Assembly: GCA_903909815.1 (NCBI GenBank)
Contig: CAIVXG010000182.1
Location: 1-51,504, forward strand
Length of the DNA: 51,504 bases
Direction of reading: 5' to 3'
DNA from: an uncultured beta proteobacterium
Lineage (GTDB): Bacteria; Pseudomonadota; Gammaproteobacteria; Burkholderiales; Burkholderiaceae_C
Made by a program: the position numbers and the translations under genes. Position 1 is the first letter of the stretch. Each line of letters opens with the position of its first letter. Under the pieces are notes generated by a model. That model searched no databases. It saw only the letters and a list, made by a program, of their open reading frames with translations, and was not told the origin of the DNA. Shown in pieces: positions 25,746 through 34,473 of this stretch.

Positions 25746-28349
25746 ATGGTGAAAACAGACGATGCAGAACGACGCGCCAGCATTCGTTTGCTGGATCGGT
25801 TTTATGGCGTTTGGCTTGCGGCGAGTCTGGTTTTTTTGATCGCGGGGGTGTTCTGGATATTCAGCCACAGGGCGGTGAGCGCCACCTTGTCGATGCTGCT
25901 GGCCTTGTTTGTGCTGGTCGCCTGGCGTATGAGTCGCAACGGGAAACCACAGCAGTCGCTGAAGCTTTTCGCCTCGGTTCTCTGGCTGTTTCTCATGGGT
26001 TTGATGTTTCTTGGCTTGCCGCCTGTGACCGTCGCTGCCGCGTTGGCGGTGGCCGTCATGTTGGCCATCGTCGTGAATCTGCGCACCGGGGCCATCTTCG
26101 GCGCGGCCTATGTCTTGGGCTGGCTGCTGTATATCGGCCTGCGCCTGACGGACCATGCTCCGGTTCCCTACTACACGGGCGCTACGGTAACGGGTTGGCT
26201 CTTCGGAGCCTTCTCCTTCTGGCTGGTGTTGTTGCCCGTCCCGGATCTGGTGGGAAGCCTGCGAAAAACAAACGCACTGCACCGCGCCGTGATCGAGGCC
26301 ACGAGCGACGGCATTCTGGTGGTGAGCAGCACGGGCAAGGTCGAAACCTATAACCAGTGTTTCGCCGAACTATGGGGCGTCGCGCCAACGATTTTGAAGT
26401 CGAGTGCCGAGGATTCCTGGCGCGACCTTGCATGGCAGCAACTGCTTGAACCCGACGCATTCGTGAGCAAGGTGCGCGACCTGTACGCGCACCCGGATCA
26501 GTCCAGCTTCGACATCCTGAACTTCAAGGACGGCCGCGTGTTCGAGAGTCGCTCCCAGCCCCAGCGTCTGAACGATGAAGTCGTTGGGCGGGTCTGGTGC
26601 TTTCGTGATGTCACGAGCAGTGAACAGGCGCAAAGCGCATTGATGGATGCCTTGGCGCGCATCGAGCACATCGCCGCCCGCGTGCCGGGCGGAATTTTTG
26701 AATTCAGGCTTGACCGCAATGAAAAGGCCAGCCTGCCATTTTTCAGCCGGGGGATGATGGATGTGTTCAAGCTGGGGCCGCAGGATCTGGATAACCTCAA
26801 TCAGGTGTTGAAGGGGCGGGTACTGCCCGAAGATCAATCCGCGTACCGCGCTTCCCTGGAACGCTGCTTTTCGAGCCTGACCCCCTGGGGCCATGAGTGG
26901 CGCATCCGCCTGCCCGATGACAGCGTGCGCTGGATCGGCGGCACGGGCCTGCCGTCACGGGAGGATGATGGCGTGGTGGTGCTGCACGGTTATGTCTCGG
27001 ACATCACCGAGCGCAGGCAGGCGCAGCAGGAGCTGGAGTTGCATCGCAACCATCTGAGTGAGTTGGTGGACGAACAGACGCTGGAGTTGCGCAAGAGCAT
27101 GGCAATCACCCAGGCGGCAGAGGCCCAGGCGAACGCCGCCAACCGCGCCAAGTCCGAGTTTCTGGCGAATATGAGCCACGAAATCCGAACCCCCATGAAC
27201 GGCCTGGTGGGCATGGCCGACGTGCTGCAGCAAACCGAGCTCACGCCGGAGCAGCGGCGCATGTTGCGCATCATGCGCGACTCCTCCACTTCGCTCATGA
27301 CGATCCTGAACGACATCCTGGACCTGTCCAAGATCGAAGCCGGAAAGCTCGACATCGAGTCGGTTCCGGTTCATTTGCGCCAAGTCTTCGATGGCGTTGC
27401 CGCGCTGATGGCCTCCACCTGTGCCGCCAAGGGCATTGAGTTGACGGTGTCGCTCGCGCCCGAGCTTCCCTCCTGGCTATGGGGCGACCCCACACGCTTG
27501 CGCCAGGTGCTCTGCAACCTGCTGGGAAACGCCATCAAGTTCACCAGCGATCAACCCGGACGCCGGCCCCAGGTTGCGCTGCGGGCCGAGCCCACGACGC
27601 TGCCAGACGGGAATGCGGGACTGAAGTTTCGCATCATCGACAACGGCATCGGCATGCGTGCCGACGTCGTGGAGCGGCTGTTCCAGCCCTTCACCCAGGC
27701 CGACGAAAGCACGGCACGCAAGTTTGGTGGAACGGGACTCGGTTTGAGCATCACGCGCCGCCTGGTGGAGATGATGCAGGGCCGCGTGAGTGTGCAAAGC
27801 GAATTCGCCAAGGGTTCGGAATTCGTAGTGGACCTGCCCTTGCGCGAAGCCCCACCGGGGCCAGCGCCGATCAGCGCGAAACCTCGGGAGCGAGACGTCA
27901 GCGCAGCGGTGGAGCGGCGCAGCCCGTCGCGCCAGCTTGAGCACGATGCAAGCCCGGCGCAATCGGCGGGCCGACTCATCTTGTTGGCGCAAGACAATGA
28001 AATCAACCAGGAGGTGATGCAGGAACAGCTGCGCCTGCTGGGCTATGCATGCGAGTGCGCTGCTGATGGCGTCTTGGCGCTCACACTTTGGCGCAGCGGC
28101 CGTTTCTCGCTGCTGCTCACCGACTGCCACATGCCCCACATGGATGGCTTCGAGCTCACGGCTTCGATCCGGCGCGAACAGGCACCCGGCGTGCATCTAC
28201 CCATCATCGCCGTCACCGCCAATGCCATGCAGGGCGAGGAGCGGCGCTGCCGCGACGCCGGCATGGACGACTATTTTTGCAAGCCCTTGAGGCTGGACGA
28301 GCTCGCTCCGATCCTGTCCAAGTGGCTGCCTGCTCAGGAACTCGCATGA
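25746..28349 (+). CDS. Membrane hybrid sensor histidine kinase with two PAS domains and a receiver
   Basis: This 867-residue kinase has about six transmembrane segments in residues 20-170 and no large periplasmic domain. A PAS domain follows (about 178-290, EATSDGILVVSSTGKVETYNQ), a second PAS (about 295-425, ending GYVSDITERRQAQQE), a coiled linker, HisKA with His478 (NMSHEIRTPMNG), HATPase (NAIKFTS, FGGTGLGLSITRRLV), and a C-terminal receiver with Asp793 (LLTDCHMPHMDG) and the Lys of FCKPLRLDEL. The receiver's acidic pair reads QDNEINQ, where ED is usual. No Hpt domain is present, so the phosphate must go to another protein. Its stop overlaps the aminotransferase start (ATGA). A possible -10 (TATGAT) lies at 25702-25707. 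Confidence 0.92.
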   Translation: MVKTDDAERRASIRLLDRFYGVWLAASLVFLIAGVFWIFSHRAVSATLSMLLALFVLVAWRMSRNGKPQQSLKLFASVLWLFLMGLMFLGLPPVTVAAALAVAVMLAIVVNLRTGAIFGAAYVLGWLLYIGLRLTDHAPVPYYTGATVTGWLFGAFSFWLVLLPVPDLVGSLRKTNALHRAVIEATSDGILVVSSTGKVETYNQCFAELWGVAPTILKSSAEDSWRDLAWQQLLEPDAFVSKVRDLYAHPDQSSFDILNFKDGRVFESRSQPQRLNDEVVGRVWCFRDVTSSEQAQSALMDALARIEHIAARVPGGIFEFRLDRNEKASLPFFSRGMMDVFKLGPQDLDNLNQVLKGRVLPEDQSAYRASLERCFSSLTPWGHEWRIRLPDDSVRWIGGTGLPSREDDGVVVLHGYVSDITERRQAQQELELHRNHLSELVDEQTLELRKSMAITQAAEAQANAANRAKSEFLANMSHEIRTPMNGLVGMADVLQQTELTPEQRRMLRIMRDSSTSLMTILNDILDLSKIEAGKLDIESVPVHLRQVFDGVAALMASTCAAKGIELTVSLAPELPSWLWGDPTRLRQVLCNLLGNAIKFTSDQPGRRPQVALRAEPTTLPDGNAGLKFRIIDNGIGMRADVVERLFQPFTQADESTARKFGGTGLGLSITRRLVEMMQGRVSVQSEFAKGSEFVVDLPLREAPPGPAPISAKPRERDVSAAVERRSPSRQLEHDASPAQSAGRLILLAQDNEINQEVMQEQLRLLGYACECAADGVLALTLWRSGRFSLLLTDCHMPHMDGFELTASIRREQAPGVHLPIIAVTANAMQGEERRCRDAGMDDYFCKPLRLDELAPILSKWLPAQELA

Positions 28350-29518
28350 GACAAACCATAATCCAACTCGAAGAATCAAAAATCCGCGAAGTCGCCAACG
28401 CCGGCATGGGCCGCGCCGACGTGCTCGCATTCTGGTTTGGCGAGAGCGACGAGGTCACGCCTGACTTCATCCGTCAGGCCGCGATCGAATCGCTGCAGCG
28501 CGGCGAGACGTTCTACTCGCACAACCTGGGTCTGGTGGAATTGCGCGAGGCCATTTCCAGCTACATGACTGCGCTGCACGGACCGATCGCTTGCGAGCGT
28601 CTGGCCGTGACCTGCGGCGGCGTGAACGCGCTCATGGTGGCGATGCAGGCGCTGGTGGACGCAGGCGACGAAGTGGTGGTGGTCACCCCCGTGTGGCCCA
28701 ACCTCACGGCGCAACCGGTTATTCTGGGTGCGCGCCTGGTGTGCGTGCCGCTGGAGCCGCAATGCGCCGGGCTCGATCAGGGCGCCTGGTGCCTGAACAT
28801 GGATCGACTGCTGGAGCAGATCACGCCGCGCACCAAGCTGCTGGTGCTGAACGCGCCCAACAACCCCACGGGCTGGACGCTGACGCGCGCCGAACAGCAA
28901 ACCATTCTGCGTCACTGCCGCCGCACCGGCACCTGGATCCTGGCCGACGAGGTGTACGAGCGGCTCTACTACGAGCCATCCACTAACGGCTGCGCGCCGA
29001 GTTTTCTGGACCTGGCCAAGCCCGAAGACCGGCTGGTGGTGGCGCACAGCTTTTCCAAGAGTTTCCTCATGACCGGTTGGCGTCTGGGCTGGCTCGTCAT
29101 GCCCACTGCGCTGACGCCGCAGGTGGGCAAACTGATCGAGTTCAACACCTCCTGTGCCAGCGTGTTCACGCAGCGCGCCGGCATCGTCGCGCTGCAGCGC
29201 AGTGCCGAGGTTACGCCGGGGATTGTGGCGCATTTGAAACTGTGCCGCGACAGGCTGGTGCCGCTGCTACGCGCCCTGCCCGGGGTGCAACTGGCGAGCC
29301 CGTCGGGCGGCATGTACGCCTTCTTCAAGCTCGACGGCTATGACGATTCCCTGGCCACAGCCAAGCGGCTGGTGGCTGAGGCGGGCCTGGGTCTGGCGCC
29401 CGGCAATGCGTTCGCGCCGCAGGCGCAAGGCTGGTTGCGCTGGTGCTTTGCCTCGCACGACCCGCAGCGCCTGGTGCTCGGGGTCGAGCGCCTGCGCGGC
29501 TGGTTACACCGAGTCTGA
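28346..29518 (+). CDS. PLP-dependent aminotransferase, class I/II
   Basis: This is an aspartate-aminotransferase-fold enzyme of 390 residues. Cofactor residues are visible: LNAPNNPTGWTL (Asn), ILADEVYERLYY (Asp and Tyr), and the Schiff-base Lys in AHSFSKSFLMTGWRLGW, with the substrate-carboxylate Arg near LRWCFAS. The substrate is not predictable. The start ATG 28346 overlaps the kinase stop by 4 nt; the upstream open frame to 28088 lies inside the receiver and is a shadow. Tight coupling to a sensor kinase is unusual for an aminotransferase. Confidence 0.92.
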   Translation: MRQTIIQLEESKIREVANAGMGRADVLAFWFGESDEVTPDFIRQAAIESLQRGETFYSHNLGLVELREAISSYMTALHGPIACERLAVTCGGVNALMVAMQALVDAGDEVVVVTPVWPNLTAQPVILGARLVCVPLEPQCAGLDQGAWCLNMDRLLEQITPRTKLLVLNAPNNPTGWTLTRAEQQTILRHCRRTGTWILADEVYERLYYEPSTNGCAPSFLDLAKPEDRLVVAHSFSKSFLMTGWRLGWLVMPTALTPQVGKLIEFNTSCASVFTQRAGIVALQRSAEVTPGIVAHLKLCRDRLVPLLRALPGVQLASPSGGMYAFFKLDGYDDSLATAKRLVAEAGLGLAPGNAFAPQAQGWLRWCFASHDPQRLVLGVERLRGWLHRV

Positions 29519-29580
29519 GCCGCGGTGGCTCAGGCCCAAGCGGCGCTGCGCGCCGACATTGAACGCGCTATCATTTGTCC

Positions 29581-30015
29581 ATGGCTTCAAGCGATCCCGA
29601 ATTTGCCCACTACTGCTGCGAATTGCTCGCCAGCGCCGGCCGCTGCGTGGCACGGCGCATGTTCGGCGGCTGGGGCATTTCAGTCGAAGGCCTGTCGATT
29701 GCCCTGCTGGTCGACTTGGGCGAGGGCGATACTCTGTGGCTCAAGGCCGATGACATCACCCGGGCGCGGTTCGAAGCGGCGGGGTGCAAGCGCTTTACCT
29801 ACCTGGCCAAGGGTGAGCCCAAGAGCATGAACTACTATGCGGCGCCGTCCGACGCCATGGAGTCGCCTGGGTTCATGGCGCCGTGGGCCCGGCTGGCACT
29901 GGCAGCGGCATTGCACGCGCACGCGGCCAAGGCCGCCAAGCGCACAGTTGCCAAGTCCAGGGCCGTCAAGACACCGGCCGCCAAACCGAAGCGCACGAGG
30001 GCTGCGCCGGCCTAG
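29581..30015 (+). CDS. TfoX/Sxy N-terminal domain protein with histone-H1-like tail
   Basis: The protein has 144 residues. The TfoX N-terminal domain occupies about residues 5-105 (CRCVARRMFGGWGISVEGLSIALLVD is its core, then LWLKADDITRARFEAAG and KSMNYYAAP). Full-length Sxy/TfoX regulates competence genes, but single-domain members are widespread and of unclear function. The last ~30 residues are strongly basic and Ala/Lys/Pro-rich (KAAKRTVAKSRAVKTPAAKP), like the H1-like protein at the window start, suggesting DNA binding. The start ATG 29581 was chosen over the upstream TTG at 29575. It lies 62 nt after the aminotransferase gene. Confidence 0.82.
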   Translation: MASSDPEFAHYCCELLASAGRCVARRMFGGWGISVEGLSIALLVDLGEGDTLWLKADDITRARFEAAGCKRFTYLAKGEPKSMNYYAAPSDAMESPGFMAPWARLALAAALHAHAAKAAKRTVAKSRAVKTPAAKPKRTRAAPA

Positions 30016-30032
30016 GCTGGTCGCTCGGGGGG

Positions 30033-30647
30033 CTAGACCGGCCAGACCGAGCCGTTGTCGTTGAGGATGGCGTCCAGCGCCACGTCGTGCGGTTCCGGCT
30101 CCAGATCGTCCAGAAAGCCCTGCGCATAGCCCAAGCCCACCGTCACCGGCCTGGGTTGCAGCGTGGCCAGGGTGCGGTCGTAAAAGCCGCCACCGTAGCC
30201 CAGCCGATAGCCGCCTGTGCCGTAGCCCACGCAAGGCACAAACAACAGCGTGGGTACCACCACCTCCGTGCCCTTGGGCTTGGGAATGCCGTAGGCGTCC
30301 TCTTCCATGGGACAACCCGGGTACCAGGCATGGAACACCAGCGTCTTATGCACTTTGTCCACCACCGGCAAGCCGATGCGGCGCAGGCTGGGGCCGTCCA
30401 GCAGCTCGCCGTCCTCCTTCCAGCGATGCAGGGCCGGTAGCGGATCAAATTCGCCCTTGATCGGCCAGTAGGCACCAATCACGGTGTCGCTCCTGCCCAC
30501 GAGCCAGATGCGCATCACCTGCTGTAAAGCGGCTGCGCGCTGCAAACGGTCGGGCAGGTTCAGGCGTTGTTCAATCAATGCCGTGCGCAGGGCCTTCTTC
30601 GCCTGCGCACGCCTTGCCGATTCGCTGTTACCACTGGATGTGTCCAT
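30033..30647 (-). CDS. 5-formyltetrahydrofolate cyclo-ligase
   Basis: This cytosolic enzyme converts 5-formyl-THF to 5,10-methenyl-THF with ATP, rescuing a storage folate. The 204-residue product has the N-terminal helix with conserved basic residues (QAKKALRTALIEQRLNLP), VIGAYWPIKGEFDP (substrate region) and the signature RLGYGGGFYDRTLA near the C-terminus. The start ATG 30647 has an upstream GAGGGG ribosome-binding site. The longer open frame to 31355 runs through the opposite-strand transglycosylase and is not real. Its start codon is only 9 nt from that of the divergent slt gene. Confidence 0.94.
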   Translation of the reverse strand: MDTSSGNSESARRAQAKKALRTALIEQRLNLPDRLQRAAALQQVMRIWLVGRSDTVIGAYWPIKGEFDPLPALHRWKEDGELLDGPSLRRIGLPVVDKVHKTLVFHAWYPGCPMEEDAYGIPKPKGTEVVVPTLLFVPCVGYGTGGYRLGYGGGFYDRTLATLQPRPVTVGLGYAQGFLDDLEPEPHDVALDAILNDNGSVWPV

Positions 30648-30656
30648 AATCCCCTC

Positions 30657-32672
30657 ATGCAATTTCCAACCATTCTGACACTGATCAGCTCCCTCGCCCT
30701 GGGGCTGCTGCCGTGTGGCGCCTCGGCGCAGCCGGCGCCAGACGTCAAAGTGGCCACGCCTGCCGATGATGTGCTGGCGCAAATGCGTCAGGCCTTCGTC
30801 AAGAACGACCGCAAACAACTCACGGCGCTGCTGCCCCAGGTGCGCGGCCATGCGCTGGAGCCCTGGGGCGCCTACTGGGAACTCAAGGCCCGATTGGAAG
30901 TGGCGTCGGCGCAGGAAGTTCAGGACTTCCTGCACCTCTACGCCGGTACCTACCAGGAGGACCGGTTGCGCGCCGACTGGCTGGCGCTGCTGGGACTGCG
31001 CAAGGACTGGAGCGCGTTTGCTGCGGAGTACCCCCACTACCGCATGGGCGACGATCGCGAGCTGCTTTGCTACGCGGCGCTCATCGCACGGGCGCAGACG
31101 GGCGCCGACACTGCGGATGAAGTGAAGCGTAATTGGTACGCGTTGCGTGAACCCGACCTGGGCTGCACCCAGGCCGCGGCCGCCTTGTACGGCGCCAGAA
31201 AGTTGAGCGCGCTGGACGTGTGGCGCAAGGCCCGGCTCGCGATCGAAGCGAACCGGCCGCAGACGGCGCGCGCCGCGCTCGACATCGTCGCACCCCAAGC
31301 CTCGAAATCGCTGACTGAGATCAACGCCAACCCTTTCAAGTTCCTGAAGGCCCATGCGACCGCGCCGGGTCAGACGCGTAAGGAGTTGGTGTTGCTGGCG
31401 ATCATCAAGATGGCCACCAACGACGCCGACGCCACGTTCCCGGTGCTGGAGAATAAATGGTCGGTGCAGCTCTCACCCGAAGAACGCAACTGGGCCTGGG
31501 GCGTGATCGGAAAAGAAGCAGCCATACGCCTGAGCAGCGACGCGCTCGACTACTTTTCCCGCGCTACGTCGGATGCCGATCTGACCGATGACATGCTGTC
31601 CTGGAAGGCGCGCGCTGCGCTGCGCGCCGGCAAGGAACCGCGCTGGCCGGTGCTGCTGTCGGCCATCAATGCCATGAGCGAAGAGGCACGCAAGGACTCC
31701 ACCTGGGTCTACTGGAAGGCACGCGCGCTCAAAGCCCAGGGCGACGCGGCCCAGGCTGGTGCGCTGCTGCAATCGATCGCGTCGGTGCGCGGTTTCTACG
31801 AGCAGCTCGCGCTGGAAGAATTGGGGAGAAAGATCAATGTGCCGCCCCGCCCCGCGACCCTCACACCCTCCGAGCTGGACGCGGCGCGCCTGAATCCGGG
31901 TCTGAACCGCGCGCTCCTGGCGATCGCGCTGGGGCTGCGCAGCGAGGGCGTGCGCGAGTGGAACTACAGCACGAATTTGAGCAATCCGCGCGCAGCACCC
32001 GGGGGCATGAACGAGCGCGAACTGCTCGCCGCCGCCGACTTCGCCTGCCAGTACCAGGTCTGGGACCGCTGCATCAACACCAGTGAGCGCACGCGCACCG
32101 AGATTGACTTTGCGCAGCGCTTTCCCATGCCATACAAGGACGCGGTGCTCAGGCGTAGCACCGAGATCGGGCTGGACCCGGCTTACGTCTACGGCCTGAT
32201 TCGCCAGGAGTCGCGCTTCGTGATGGATGCGCGTTCGGGCGTTGGCGCCTCGGGCCTGATGCAGGTGATGCCACCAACGGCGCGCTGGACGGCACGCAAG
32301 ATCGGCCTGGTCGACTTCAAGCCGCATCAGATCAGCGACCGCGACACCAACATCGCCATCGGCACTGGCTACCTCAAGCTGGTGCTGGACTCCTTCGCCG
32401 GCTCCATGCCCCTGGCCGCCGCGGCCTACAACGCGGGCCCGAGCCGCTCCCGCAGTTGGCGTGGCCAATCTGGCGCACAGGCGCTGGACGCGGCGGTCTG
32501 GGCGGAGAACATTCCCTTCCCCGAAACCCGCGATTACGTGAAGAAGGTACTCTCCAACACCACCAACTACGCCGCACTGATCTCGGGCCAACCCCAGTCA
32601 CTCAAGACACGACTCGGCCTGGTCGGGCCACGTGACGCCGCCACATTCGAGGTCAATCTCGATTTACCCTGA
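30657..32672 (+). CDS. slt: Soluble lytic murein transglycosylase (Slt70-like)
   Basis: This periplasmic enzyme cleaves peptidoglycan to 1,6-anhydromuropeptides, the substrates that AmpD later processes. The 671-residue precursor has a signal peptide (MQFPTILTLISSLALGL, cleavage near GASAQPAP), a long alpha-superhelical U/L domain (about 30-480), and a C-terminal SLT domain. The catalytic Glu518 is in LIRQESRFVMDARSG, followed by ASGLMQVMPPTA and AAAYNAGPSRSRSW. No ribosome-binding site precedes ATG 30657, but the signal peptide fixes it. The promoter must lie within the divergent cyclo-ligase gene. Confidence 0.95.
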   Translation: MQFPTILTLISSLALGLLPCGASAQPAPDVKVATPADDVLAQMRQAFVKNDRKQLTALLPQVRGHALEPWGAYWELKARLEVASAQEVQDFLHLYAGTYQEDRLRADWLALLGLRKDWSAFAAEYPHYRMGDDRELLCYAALIARAQTGADTADEVKRNWYALREPDLGCTQAAAALYGARKLSALDVWRKARLAIEANRPQTARAALDIVAPQASKSLTEINANPFKFLKAHATAPGQTRKELVLLAIIKMATNDADATFPVLENKWSVQLSPEERNWAWGVIGKEAAIRLSSDALDYFSRATSDADLTDDMLSWKARAALRAGKEPRWPVLLSAINAMSEEARKDSTWVYWKARALKAQGDAAQAGALLQSIASVRGFYEQLALEELGRKINVPPRPATLTPSELDAARLNPGLNRALLAIALGLRSEGVREWNYSTNLSNPRAAPGGMNERELLAAADFACQYQVWDRCINTSERTRTEIDFAQRFPMPYKDAVLRRSTEIGLDPAYVYGLIRQESRFVMDARSGVGASGLMQVMPPTARWTARKIGLVDFKPHQISDRDTNIAIGTGYLKLVLDSFAGSMPLAAAAYNAGPSRSRSWRGQSGAQALDAAVWAENIPFPETRDYVKKVLSNTTNYAALISGQPQSLKTRLGLVGPRDAATFEVNLDLP

Positions 32673-32728
32673 CGCAAGCGCACAGTTGTCGGGACTGAAA
32701 CCACTTCTTGCTTACCTGGAAAATCCAC

Positions 32729-33424
32729 ATGCTCAAACTCTACATCGGCAACAAGAACTACTCGTCGTGGTCCATGCGTCCCTGGGTGCTGCTCAAGCAG
32801 GCGGGCATACCCTTTGAAGAAGTGATGGTGCGGTTTGACTCGTTCGAAGCCCACTCGCAGTTCAAACACGTCGTGAACGCGGTCAACCCCGTGGGCAAGG
32901 TGCCGGTGCTGGTGGACAGCGATGTAGCCGGTGGACTGGCGGTCTGGGACACGCTGGCCATCGCCGAATACCTGGCCGAAAAATTCCCCGAAAAGCAGCT
33001 CTGGCCGCGCGATGTGGCGCAGCGTGCCCGTGCCCGCAGCGTGTGTGCGGAAATGCATTCGGGCTTTGCAGCGTTGCGCTCTCACTGCGGCATGAACATC
33101 GAAGCGTCTCTGCCCGAAATCGGTCAACTGGTGTGGCGCGACAAACCCGCCGTGCGTGCTGATCTTGCGCGCATCATTGGCATGTGGAGCGGTTTGCTCC
33201 AGGCCCATGGCGGCCCCATGCTGTTTGGTGCATTCAGCGTGGCCGACGCCTACTTCGCGCCTGTGGTGATGCGCCTCAAGACCTATGCCCTGCCGGTGCC
33301 GGCAGAAATTTCCGCCTACGTGGAGCGGGTCTGCGCCCTTCCCGGCGCCCAGGCCTGGATCGCAGACGCGCTGGAGGAAAGGGATTTTGTCATCTTTGAC
33401 GAGGCCTACCGCATGCATCGCTAG
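32729..33424 (+). CDS. Glutathione S-transferase family protein
   Basis: The protein has 231 residues. The thioredoxin-like N-terminal domain begins LKLYIGNKNYSSWSMRPWVLLKQAG, with the Ser of SSWS in the catalytic position, and has the cis-Pro motif VNPVGKVPVLVD and the glutathione gamma-Glu site VWDTLAIAEYLAEKFP. The C-terminal helical domain holds the FGAFSVADAYFAPVV N-capping box. Such enzymes conjugate or reduce electrophiles with glutathione; the substrate is unknown. The start ATG 32729 was chosen over 32708 because the fold begins directly. It lies 56 nt after slt and converges on metF. Confidence 0.92.
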   Translation: MLKLYIGNKNYSSWSMRPWVLLKQAGIPFEEVMVRFDSFEAHSQFKHVVNAVNPVGKVPVLVDSDVAGGLAVWDTLAIAEYLAEKFPEKQLWPRDVAQRARARSVCAEMHSGFAALRSHCGMNIEASLPEIGQLVWRDKPAVRADLARIIGMWSGLLQAHGGPMLFGAFSVADAYFAPVVMRLKTYALPVPAEISAYVERVCALPGAQAWIADALEERDFVIFDEAYRMHR

Positions 33425-33443
33425 GTCGCGCGCGCCCCAGTTG

Positions 33444-34295
33444 TCAATCCTGGGTTGACAGGCCCAGTCGAGAGCAAAGCTCCAGCGTCGCACCCGCCTG
33501 GTTCATGGTGTAGAAGTGCAGGGCGGGGGCGCCGCCCGCGCGCAGTTGCTCGCACAGGCCTGCCACCACGTCCAGACCGAAGTCCTTGATCGAGGCCGAG
33601 TCGTCGCCGAAGGACTGCAGGCGCAGGCGCACCCAACGCGGGATTTCGGCGCCGCAGGCGTCGGAAAAGCGCATCAACTGGGTCGAGCTGACGATAGGCA
33701 TGATGCCCGGCACCACGGGCACATGCAGTCCCATTGCGTGGGCCTCATCGACAAAGCGAAAGTACGCGTCGGGGTTGTAGAAGTATTGCGTGATGGCCGA
33801 ATTGGCGCCCGCCTGCACCTTGGCCGCGAAGGCCTGCAGGTCGGCCTGTGGCGACTTGGCCTGCGGATGCACTTCGGGGTAGCACGCCACCTCGATGTGA
33901 AAGTGCTCGCCCGTTTCTGCGCGGATAAAGGCCACCAGATCGCTGGCGTAATGGAAATCCCCGCCCAGGCCAAAACCGCTGGGCAGATCGCCGCGCAGGG
34001 CGACCAGACGGCGCACGCCCATGGCCGTGAGCGTGTGCAGTTGCTCGCGCACGGCGTCGCGCGTGGCGCCAACACAGGAGATGTGCGAGGCCGCACCCAC
34101 ACCCTCGGCCAGGATCTCGCCCACGGTGCCGAAGGTGCCGGCCTGGGTGGAGCCGCCTGCGCCGAACGTGACCGAGCAGAACTGCGGTTGGAGCGCATAC
34201 AGCTGCTGGCGCACGGCGCGCAGCTTGTCCGAGCCTTCAGGCGTCTTGGGCGGAAAGAATTCAATGCTGACGGGCAACGTGATGCGGGAATCCAT
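33444..34295 (-). CDS. metF: 5,10-methylenetetrahydrofolate reductase
   Basis: This FAD enzyme makes 5-methyl-THF for methionine synthesis. The 283-residue TIM barrel opens with VSIEFFPPKTPEGSDKL (catalytic Glu in EFFPP), followed by FCSVTFGAGGST, the FAD-binding LVALRGDLPSGFG, ANSAITQYFYNPDAYFRFVD and VPVVPGIMPI. It is the last gene of the ahcY-tlyA-metF unit, separated from tlyA by a REP-like element. It thus belongs to the SAM cycle operon, which the upstream SAH riboswitch may control at least in part. Confidence 0.96.
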   Translation of the reverse strand: MDSRITLPVSIEFFPPKTPEGSDKLRAVRQQLYALQPQFCSVTFGAGGSTQAGTFGTVGEILAEGVGAASHISCVGATRDAVREQLHTLTAMGVRRLVALRGDLPSGFGLGGDFHYASDLVAFIRAETGEHFHIEVACYPEVHPQAKSPQADLQAFAAKVQAGANSAITQYFYNPDAYFRFVDEAHAMGLHVPVVPGIMPIVSSTQLMRFSDACGAEIPRWVRLRLQSFGDDSASIKDFGLDVVAGLCEQLRAGGAPALHFYTMNQAGATLELCSRLGLSTQD

Positions 34296-34332
34296 AACTA
34301 TTGTTCCTTGAAAAATTCAGAACAGCTCCGTC

Positions 34333-34458
34333 CGTCATTGCGAGTTTCAACAAACTCGTCATTGCGAGCGAAGCGCGGCAATCCATGACTCCCATTGGTA
34401 CGCCACGATGGACTGCCACGGCCTGCGGCCTCGCAGCGACGCGTCAGTCGCAATGACG
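34333..34458. repeat. REP-like palindromic repeat, locus 3
   Basis: Between tlyA and metF. CGTCATTGCGAG appears twice on the left (34333 and 34358), then GCGGCAATCCATGA, a decayed right arm (GATGGACTGCCACG) and the terminal CGCAATGACG. The doubled left end suggests a partial tandem copy. Its place inside an operon means it may affect expression of metF relative to tlyA. Confidence 0.88.
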
Positions 34459-34473
34459 AGCCATTGGAAGAAA

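Noticed and set aside
30648..31355. Extended N-terminus of 5-formyl-THF cyclo-ligase
   Set aside because: Lies antisense to slt; the family's N-terminal helix begins near 30647.
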